A stretch of DNA of 64,000 bases from an uncultured Tateyamaria sp. (lineage in GTDB: Bacteria; Pseudomonadota; Alphaproteobacteria; Rhodobacterales; Rhodobacteraceae), in assembly GCF_947497045.1 (NCBI RefSeq), contig NZ_CANMEU010000009.1, positions 62,001 through 126,000 of the forward strand. The letters are read 5' to 3'. The position numbers were made by a program, and so were the translations under genes. Numbering within the stretch: the stretch's first letter is position 1; every line of letters starts with the position of its first letter. The notes below the pieces were generated by a model. That model saw nothing but the letters and a program-made list of their open reading frames with translations, had not been told where the DNA came from and made no database searches. Below are positions 37,432-44,108 of the stretch, piece after piece.

Positions 37432-38120
37432 CGCGCGGTAGGGATCAATTGCTGGGCCAGCCCCGCAAACACCAGATAGACCGACGTGATCACCAGCCCC
37501 CAATGCGCCCAGCTTTCGGGATGGAAATCGACCCACGCGGCCCAACCGGCAAAGAACGTCCAGGCCAGGGCCATCGGCAATGTCAGCATCCGCCAGCGTT
37601 CCGTACGCACGGGGTGCACAAACTTGATCGGCAGGAACATCCCCACCGCCAGCACACTGACCAGTGCAAGACTGACCCAGAAATTGGGTTCCAGCGCAAA
37701 GATAACCAGGACCACCATATTCCAGCATCCCGGAAAGCCAGAGAATGAATTGTCCTTTGTTTTCATGCGGGTGTCCGCAAAGTACATGGCCGAGGCAAAG
37801 GTGATCAGGATGATTGCGACCCAGCCTGTCCAGCCCGCCATCAGCCCCGATGCAAACAGTGCAAAGGCGGGAATGAACACATAGGTCAGGTAGTCGATGA
37901 TCAGATCGAGCAGCACGCCATCAAATTCCGGCGCGTTGGTTTTCACATCATATTTGCGTGCAAGCGGTCCATCGATCCCGTCCACAAAGAAAGCCACCAC
38001 CAGCCACAGGAACATCAAATCCCATTTGGCTTGTACTGCCGCCAGCATGGCCAGCATCGCAAATACGGCACCTGTGGCGGTCAATAAGTGAACGGCAAGT
38101 GCGCGCATCTGAACAGTCAT
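37428..38120 (-). CDS. pcs: Phosphatidylcholine synthase
   Basis: 230 residues, CDP-alcohol phosphotransferase family with about eight membrane segments. The catalytic motif DGIDGPLARKYDV, GVLLDLIID with the aspartates in the expected positions, and the KTNAPEFDG insert are typical of Pcs, which makes phosphatidylcholine from CDP-diacylglycerol and choline. Start ATG 38120 (MTVQMRALAVHLL) has GAGGG upstream. Common in alphaproteobacteria with phosphatidylcholine membranes. Confidence 0.93.
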   Translation of the reverse strand: MTVQMRALAVHLLTATGAVFAMLAMLAAVQAKWDLMFLWLVVAFFVDGIDGPLARKYDVKTNAPEFDGVLLDLIIDYLTYVFIPAFALFASGLMAGWTGWVAIILITFASAMYFADTRMKTKDNSFSGFPGCWNMVVLVIFALEPNFWVSLALVSVLAVGMFLPIKFVHPVRTERWRMLTLPMALAWTFFAGWAAWVDFHPESWAHWGLVITSVYLVFAGLAQQLIPTAR

Positions 38121-38213
38121 GGTGCCCTCATTATCTATCTGAGGCAGGCTTGCAAATGCAAAACCGCGCCGAAGGTGCACCCGGCGCGGCTGTGTCTCGC
38201 AGTAAAAGAGGGT

Positions 38214-38795
38214 TTATTGCCCCAGACGGACCTCTGGGACCGGATAGCCCAGAAAATCCTGTGCTTCCCATCCGGCATGGCAGTCATGGCAGAAGGATTG
38301 CTTGATCTTCATCACCTTGCCGTTGGGTTGCAGGCCCGCATAGAGCCAGCCTGCCGTATCAGGGGCCTCGTCCAAGCCCACTTTGGTCATAATAAAGAGC
38401 GGCCCCGGGCGCGCGGCCTTTTTCTTGATCGACACGGTGATCGATTCCTTGGCCAGCACGGACCCGATCGGCATTTCAACGCCTTCTTCCTCGAACTTGA
38501 GGTACTGTTCGGCGGCCACATCATTGGCATATGTGTTCAACAGCCGGTTGCCATGCGGTCCGGCCACGGCAGGACGCGATGCGGTGGCAGCCCAACTGCG
38601 ATAGTTGGTCGCGATTTCGTCGCCCTCTTTGGCATAGCCCGTGGCCATCTTTTCCTGAAGGCATTCGTAAAGGCCATCGATCTGCGCTTCGGTCAGATCA
38701 AAGGCATCCTCGACGGTGATAGCGGTGCAGTCCTGGGCGCTTGCAGCCCCTGCTGTCAGCGTCAACGCTGCGGCCATCGCAAATTTACGGATCAT
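38214..38795 (-). CDS. Cytochrome P460 family protein
   Basis: 193 residues. Signal peptide to about AASAQ (residues 1-20), a mixed-structure domain, and the haem-binding CHDCH at about residues 169-173, near the C-terminus as in cytochrome P460 and cytochrome c'-beta. Those proteins bind NO or oxidise hydroxylamine; the residues that cross-link haem to lysine cannot be judged without alignment. Periplasmic. Start ATG 38795 is 31 codons inside a longer open frame. Confidence 0.82.
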   Translation of the reverse strand: MIRKFAMAAALTLTAGAASAQDCTAITVEDAFDLTEAQIDGLYECLQEKMATGYAKEGDEIATNYRSWAATASRPAVAGPHGNRLLNTYANDVAAEQYLKFEEEGVEMPIGSVLAKESITVSIKKKAARPGPLFIMTKVGLDEAPDTAGWLYAGLQPNGKVMKIKQSFCHDCHAGWEAQDFLGYPVPEVRLGQ

Positions 38796-38936
38796 ATGGT
38801 ATCCCCTAGATAGTGGTGTGGTGTCCCGAATGTGCGGTGGAATACCGCGGTTCACCTCTGCCACAGACGGGGACAAATGGCGCATCACCTTGATGCACGT
38901 TTACGTGAGTGCGCCACGCGCGCGCAGGCCGCGTGC

Positions 38937-38962
38937 GCCCTATGCCTTGGCCCTATGCCTTG
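38937..38962. repeat. 13-base tandem duplication at the 3' end of xerC
   Basis: CCCTATGCCTTGG occurs twice in direct succession, the second copy covering the last codons and stop of xerC. It duplicates the C-terminal PKA and stop context. Looks like a slippage event. Confidence 0.6.
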
Positions 38963-39873
38963 GGATGGGCACGGGCGTAGACATCCATCAGCCGGGCGGT
39001 GTCCACAGCCGTGTAGGCCTGGGTTGTGGACAGTGAGGCATGCCCCAGAAGTTCCTGGATCGCGCGCAGATCGCCGCCCGCGTTCAGCAGATGCGTGGCA
39101 AAGCTGTGGCGCATCGCGTGGGGTGTGGCCGAGGCGGGCAGCCCCAGTTGCATCCGCGCGGATGCCATCGCCTTCTGAATGGCGCGCGGGGCCAAGGCTC
39201 CGCCCCGGATTGCCCGGAACAAGGGCCCGTCATCCGGCAAATCGTAAGGGCAGCCCGCGATATAGGCGTCAACGGCCTGCCGGGCGGCGTCGATCACCGG
39301 CACGATCCGTTCCTTGCCACCCTTGCCGGTGATCCGCATCACTTGGGGCAGCGGTGCATCCGAGCCTTGCAGGCTCAGCGCTTCGGATATGCGCAACCCG
39401 CAGCCCCAGAGCAAGGTCAGCACAGCCGTGTCGCGCAGGCCCACCCATGGTTGCGTGGATTGCAGCGGCGCGATCTCAAGCAAATCGCGCGCCGCCTCTT
39501 CGGCCAGCGGGCGGGGCAGCTTCTTGGTGAACTTGGGCGCGCGGGTGCTGAGGACTGCTGTCGGCTCAAACCCTTCACGCTGGCTGAGCCATTTGTAAAA
39601 CGCCTTGACCGCGGACAGCTTGCGCGCCAGCGAGCGTGGCCCCACCTCGCCGGACCGCGTACGCGCCATCCATGCCCGCATGTCTCGTGTCGTGATTCGC
39701 GCCAGCGCGCCAAGGCCCTGGGTCTGGCCCGAATGGTCGGTCATAAAGGTCAGAAATTCGGTGATATCGCCGCCATAGGCCAGTACCGTGTTGTCCGCCG
39801 CCCCTTTGATACTGCGCTGATGCGCCAGAAACGTCTCCAGCGCGTCGCGGGCAGCAGCGGATATCAGGCTCAT
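38953..39873 (-). CDS. xerC: Tyrosine recombinase XerC
   Basis: 306 residues. Catalytic residues visible: R161 (GLRISEAL), K183 (GKGGKERIV), H251 and R254 (HAMRHSFATH), H277 (LLGHASL), Y286 (TTQAYT). Chromosome dimer resolution at dif. The start overlaps the stop of the DUF484 gene, as in the E. coli yigA-xerC arrangement. The N-terminal SAM-like DNA-binding domain covers residues 10-95. Confidence 0.94.
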   Translation of the reverse strand: MSLISAAARDALETFLAHQRSIKGAADNTVLAYGGDITEFLTFMTDHSGQTQGLGALARITTRDMRAWMARTRSGEVGPRSLARKLSAVKAFYKWLSQREGFEPTAVLSTRAPKFTKKLPRPLAEEAARDLLEIAPLQSTQPWVGLRDTAVLTLLWGCGLRISEALSLQGSDAPLPQVMRITGKGGKERIVPVIDAARQAVDAYIAGCPYDLPDDGPLFRAIRGGALAPRAIQKAMASARMQLGLPASATPHAMRHSFATHLLNAGGDLRAIQELLGHASLSTTQAYTAVDTARLMDVYARAHPKA

Positions 39874-40577
39874 CCCAACCAGCGCCGCATGGCCCGTTCA
39901 AACACGCCTGCGAAAAAGGCCAGCAAGTCCGTGCCCTGTTGAGGGCCAAACATGTGCGGGTCTTCGGCCCCCATGACCAGCAGGCCCGGCAAACGCCCAT
40001 CACCAAAGTCGAGCTTGAGGCAGGCCTCGGACCGGATCCAGCTGCCGTCATTGCCATAAACGGCCGTATCGGCATCCTGCACCTGGCGCAAAGTGACCTG
40101 GCGCACCGCACCACCACGCCCTTGGGTCAGGTAGTCATCGATAAAGCCTGGCTCAACAGCCGTAAGCACATCGCCGAGGCGTTTCACAGCCGGATCATTG
40201 TCGTTCTGCACCGATTCAAGCAGCAGCTTGACCGCATCGACCCGCAGGATTTCGGCCACTTCGCCGCCCAGATCGCGCAAGAACGCTTCGAACTCCAGCG
40301 GGTCAAGCATCCGCAATATCGCACGGTGGATTTGATTGGTGCCCGCAAGATTTTCGTAAGCCGCCGCAATGACCGAACGATGCGTATCCTCAAGGCGATC
40401 AAGCCGCGCCTCAAGCCGTTCCATCGCCAGCCCACGCAGATCGACGATGTTGCCACCCATCGCACGTTCGTTTGCGGCGATCAGGGCGTGCATCAGATCC
40501 TTGTCGTCCAGGATTACGTCCGGACGGCTAATAATCGCCTCACGCAGGGCGTCATCAATCTTGGGTTGGCTGCTCAT
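39870..40577 (-). CDS. DUF484 family protein, upstream partner of xerC
   Basis: 235 residues. A GAF-like fold with an N-terminal coiled stretch (ERLEARLDRLEDTHRSVIAA), typical of DUF484. Function unknown; conserved next to xerC. Start ATG 40577 (MSSQPKIDDAL) follows family length; a longer reading overlaps low-quality intergenic sequence. Confidence 0.88.
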   Translation of the reverse strand: MSSQPKIDDALREAIISRPDVILDDKDLMHALIAANERAMGGNIVDLRGLAMERLEARLDRLEDTHRSVIAAAYENLAGTNQIHRAILRMLDPLEFEAFLRDLGGEVAEILRVDAVKLLLESVQNDNDPAVKRLGDVLTAVEPGFIDDYLTQGRGGAVRQVTLRQVQDADTAVYGNDGSWIRSEACLKLDFGDGRLPGLLVMGAEDPHMFGPQQGTDLLAFFAGVFERAMRRWLG

Positions 40578-40858
40578 ACCGTACTCATATTTATTTTGGG
40601 CATGTTCTAGCACATCGCCTCCCGGAAATCTGCCCCGAACTTGGATGAATTGGCCGCAATGGGCGCGCTGTTGCCGGCGCGCGTCAGGCACGGGGAAGTT
40701 GTATCGCGTTCTCCCCGTGATGGAGAGCGCGGCACCTGCCATATCCGCCCCATGACACAGACACCGCTCGCTGCCACTCACGGAGGGGATCCAAGGATTT
40801 TTCCATTGGATCCCCAAGCATTGCGCGTGTTGCTAAGGCGGGCCGGAAATACCTGAAT
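40578..40858. other. Intergenic region upstream of the DUF484 gene and downstream of fsa
   Basis: 281 bases without a credible gene. It contains a perfect 10-bp inverted repeat at 40785-40815 and must hold the promoter of the DUF484-xerC pair. A 71-codon plus-strand ORF here has no family features. Confidence 0.45.
40785..40815. repeat. Perfect inverted repeat after fsa
   Basis: GGGGATCCAA at 40785-40794 and its exact complement at 40806-40815 with an 11-base loop that itself can pair weakly. It is 44 bases downstream of the fsa stop on the minus strand and lacks a T run, so it is not a standard intrinsic terminator. Confidence 0.6.
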
Positions 40859-41512
40859 TTACAGAATTTTCTGACCCGTCTTGGCCCAGTCCTTCATAAA
40901 CTGGTCAAGGCCCGCATTGGTCAACGGGTGCCCCGCCAGCTTCTTGATGACCTCGGGCGGCGCGGTGATCACGTCGGCCCCGATCATGGCGCATTGGGTG
41001 ATGTGCCCGACCGAGCGGATCGAGGCCGCCAGGATCTCGGTTTCAAACCCATAGTTGTCATAAATGGTGCGGATATCTTCAATCAGGTCCATGCCATCGA
41101 TGTGGATATCGTCCAGACGTCCGATAAAGGGCGAGATGAACGAGGCCCCCGCCTTGGCCGCCAGCAGCGCCTGATTGGCCGAGAAACACAAGGTCACATT
41201 GACCATTTTGCCTTCACCCGTCAGCACTTTGCACGCCTTGAGACCATCCCATGTCAGCGGCAGCTTCACAGTGATGTTGTCGGCGATTTCGGCCAGCTTG
41301 CGCCCTTCGGCAATCATCGCGTCTGCCTCCAGCGCGACCACTTCGGCACTCACGGGGCCGTCAACCAGATCGCAGATTTCCTTGGTGACTTCGAGGATAT
41401 CCCGGCCCGATTTCAGGATAAGCGAGGGGTTGGTCGTGACCCCGTCCACCATTCCCAGATCGTTGAGTTCTGCGATGGCGTCAATCTCGGCTGTATCGAC
41501 AAAGAATTTCAT
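40859..41512 (-). CDS. Fructose-6-phosphate aldolase / transaldolase
   Basis: 217 residues, the short TalC/FSA subfamily. The Schiff-base lysine is K83 in [15 protein letters not shown] and SPFIGRLDD are further signatures. It either transfers dihydroxyacetone groups in the pentose phosphate route or cleaves fructose 6-phosphate; sequence alone does not decide between the two. Divergent from priA, 91 bases away. Confidence 0.93.
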   Translation of the reverse strand: MKFFVDTAEIDAIAELNDLGMVDGVTTNPSLILKSGRDILEVTKEICDLVDGPVSAEVVALEADAMIAEGRKLAEIADNITVKLPLTWDGLKACKVLTGEGKMVNVTLCFSANQALLAAKAGASFISPFIGRLDDIHIDGMDLIEDIRTIYDNYGFETEILAASIRSVGHITQCAMIGADVITAPPEVIKKLAGHPLTNAGLDQFMKDWAKTGQKIL

Positions 41513-41603
41513 GTGCGGCCCCTCTTGATGGCTTGGCGTTTGCTCAGGCAGCGTTTACCTCATGGCGGGTGATGCTGAAACCCCCTGATACCGTGGCCGC
41601 ACC

Positions 41604-43796
41604 ATGAGCCTTTCGTTTTTTGACGAAGGTGCGTTGGTGGCCGTGCTGACCACGCAACCGCTGGACCGGGCGCTGGATTACAAAGCGCCCGAAGGCGGCT
41701 GCCATCTGGGTGCATTTGTCGAAGTGCCCTTGGGCCCGCGCAAGGTGATCGGCGTGGTGTGGGGGCCGGGCAAGGGCGACTATGACTATACCAAGGTCCG
41801 CCCGGTGATCCGGGTGCTGGACGTGGCCCCGATGCGGCTGGAAATGCGGGAGTTTCTGAGCAAGGCTGCGGCCTATACCCTCACCCCGATGCCGGCGATG
41901 CTGCGCCTTGCCACCCGCGCCCCCGGCCTTGGCGATCCGCCATCGATGCGCAAGATCTATCGCCGTGGCCCATCCGAGCCAGACCGGATGACCGATGCGC
42001 GCGCCCGCGTCTTGGATTTTCTCGCCGAATACGGCGATCTGGCATTTACGTTGAAAGAGCTGGCGGAACTCTCCGGCGTCACCTCCTCAGTCATCAAGGG
42101 GTTGGTCAAACACGGTGCCGTCGCCGAAGAGGACAGCCCCCGCGACCTGCCCTTTCCACCTCTTGACCCCGAACGCCCCTCAAAAGAGTTGACCACCGAT
42201 CAGGCCCATGCGGCGGATGTGATCGGATCCGCTGTCGCCTCGGGCAATTACGGCACAACCTTGCTGCGCGGTGTGACCGGGTCGGGCAAGACCGAAGTCT
42301 ATCTTGAGGCCGTCGCCGCCTGCCTGCGCGTGGGCCGTCAGGCGCTGGTCTTGCTGCCCGAGATTGCGCTAACGGCAGAGTTCCTCACGCGGGTCGAAGC
42401 CCGGTTCGGTGCCCGCCCTGCCGAGTGGCATTCCGGGGCGACCATGACCGAGCGCCGCCGCATCTGGCGCATGGTCGGACAGGGGCAGGCGCAGCTTGTG
42501 ATCGGGGCACGCTCGGCCCTGTTTCTGCCCTATCAGAACCTCGGGCTGATCGTCGTGGATGAAGAACACGACACCTCCTACAAGCAGGAAGACGGGGTGC
42601 TGTATAATGCGCGCGATATGGCCGTGCTGCGCGCCTCGCTGCTTGGCGCGCAGGTGGTGTTGGCCTCGGCCACGCCATCGCTTGAAAGCTGGGCCAATGC
42701 CGAAAGCGGCAAATACACCCGCCTTGATCTTGAGGCCCGGTTTGGTCCTGCCGTCATGCCCACGATGCAGACCATCGACATGCGGACTGAGACGTTGCCC
42801 TCAAACCGGTGGGTATCTGACACGCTGAAACGCGCCGTTGATCAGCGCCTTGAAGCGGGCGAGCAGGCGATGCTGTTTCTGAACCGGCGAGGCTATGCCC
42901 CCATCACGCTCTGTCGCGCCTGCGGTCATCAGGTGGGCTGCGATCAGTGCGACGCGCGGATGGTCGAGCACCGGTTCCTGAAACGCCTCATGTGCCATCA
43001 ATGCGGCGAGACGAAGCCGATGCCGACCACCTGCCCCTCTTGCGAGGCCGAGGACCGCATGGCCCCTGTTGGCCCTGGTGTCGAGCGGCTTGGCGAAGAG
43101 GCGGCAGCCCTGTTTCCCGATGCCCGCGTGGCGGTGCTGAGTTCGGACATGTACGGGTCGGCTCGCGCGCTGAAGGCCGAGATCGAGAGCATCGCGGCGG
43201 GCGGTGCGGACGTGGTGATCGGCACGCAGCTGGTCGCCAAGGGGCACAACTTTCCCAACCTGACCCTCGTGGGGGTGATCGATGCCGATCTGGGCTTGCA
43301 AGGCTCGGATCTGCGCGCCGCCGAGCGAACGTTTCAGCTGATGCGCCAGGTCGCAGGTCGTGCCGGGCGTGCCGAGAAACCGGGCACGGCGATGATGCAG
43401 ACTTTTCAACCCGAACACCCCGTGATCCGCGCCATTCTGGCGGGGGATGAGGAAGGGTTCTGGCGCGCCGAAGCCGCCGAGCGCGAGGCGGCAGGCGTGC
43501 CGCCCTATGGGCGCATGGCGGGGATCATCCTGAGCGGGCCGGATGTGGCGCAGGTGTTCGATGCGGCGAATATTCTGGCACGCAACGCACAGGCGCTCAC
43601 CCGCGTGGGGGCGCAAGTGTTCGGCCCCGCCCCCGCCCCCATCGCGCGGGTGCGCGGACGGCACCGGGTGCGATTGCTGGTCAAGGCGGGCAAGGGTGTG
43701 GCGCTGCAAGGCGCGATCGCGCAGTGGATCGCGCCGCTGAAGCTGAAAGGGGACCTGCGACTGGCCGTCGATATTGACCCGCAGAGTTTTTACTAG
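41604..43796 (+). CDS. priA: Primosomal helicase PriA
   Basis: 730 residues. Walker A GVTGSGKTEVYL, DEEHD box in IVVDEEHDTSYKQ, and zinc-binding cysteines in CRACGHQVGCDQC followed by CHQCG and CPSC. Motif VI region QLMRQVAGRAGRAEKPG is intact. Restarts stalled replication forks. The N-terminal DNA-binding domain is present (residues 1-100). Start ATG 41604. Convergent with a DUF3253 gene, 23 bases apart. Confidence 0.97.
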   Translation: MSLSFFDEGALVAVLTTQPLDRALDYKAPEGGCHLGAFVEVPLGPRKVIGVVWGPGKGDYDYTKVRPVIRVLDVAPMRLEMREFLSKAAAYTLTPMPAMLRLATRAPGLGDPPSMRKIYRRGPSEPDRMTDARARVLDFLAEYGDLAFTLKELAELSGVTSSVIKGLVKHGAVAEEDSPRDLPFPPLDPERPSKELTTDQAHAADVIGSAVASGNYGTTLLRGVTGSGKTEVYLEAVAACLRVGRQALVLLPEIALTAEFLTRVEARFGARPAEWHSGATMTERRRIWRMVGQGQAQLVIGARSALFLPYQNLGLIVVDEEHDTSYKQEDGVLYNARDMAVLRASLLGAQVVLASATPSLESWANAESGKYTRLDLEARFGPAVMPTMQTIDMRTETLPSNRWVSDTLKRAVDQRLEAGEQAMLFLNRRGYAPITLCRACGHQVGCDQCDARMVEHRFLKRLMCHQCGETKPMPTTCPSCEAEDRMAPVGPGVERLGEEAAALFPDARVAVLSSDMYGSARALKAEIESIAAGGADVVIGTQLVAKGHNFPNLTLVGVIDADLGLQGSDLRAAERTFQLMRQVAGRAGRAEKPGTAMMQTFQPEHPVIRAILAGDEEGFWRAEAAEREAAGVPPYGRMAGIILSGPDVAQVFDAANILARNAQALTRVGAQVFGPAPAPIARVRGRHRVRLLVKAGKGVALQGAIAQWIAPLKLKGDLRLAVDIDPQSFY

Positions 43797-43819
43797 CGGC
43801 GTGATCCGAAGACCAGTTC

Positions 43820-44083
43820 TCAGGACGAAACAGGACCTGACGGCAAACCAAGACGAATGGGGCCCTTGGTCAAAGGCACCGAGACAGGCGCGCCTTTCTG
43901 CGTCACGCTAACCTGACCCGCATCGGCAAGGGCTTGGGCGACACGTCTGACGTGGGGCATCAACGCGCGCCAGTCTTGTGGCGACAGGCTGCGTGCCACC
44001 TCCGAGGGGCAGATGGTCTTCCCTACCCCTCGCCGCACAACTGCGTCCAAAATGGCCGCTTGGATATGCTGATCATCCGTCAT
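43820..44083 (-). CDS. DUF3253 family protein
   Basis: 87 residues. The family pattern AILDAVVRRGVGKTICPSEV and DWRALMPHVRRVAQALADAG, ending in a KGPIRLG motif, is complete. Winged-helix-like by appearance. Function unknown. Start ATG 44083 directly follows the hairpin at the ileS 3' end; the gene may depend on read-through from ileS. Confidence 0.85.
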   Translation of the reverse strand: MTDDQHIQAAILDAVVRRGVGKTICPSEVARSLSPQDWRALMPHVRRVAQALADAGQVSVTQKGAPVSVPLTKGPIRLGLPSGPVSS

Positions 44084-44087
44084 GGTA

Positions 44088-44108
44088 AGGCGGAGGTGTC
44101 CTCCGCCT
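44088..44108 (-). repeat. 3'-end hairpin with ACA triloop (copy 4)
   Basis: Perfect 9-bp stem AGGCGGAGG/CCTCCGCCT; on the minus strand the loop is ACA. The TAG stop codon of ileS is inside the stem, and the start ATG of the DUF3253 gene follows 4 bases after it. Same sense as the other three copies. Confidence 0.78.
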
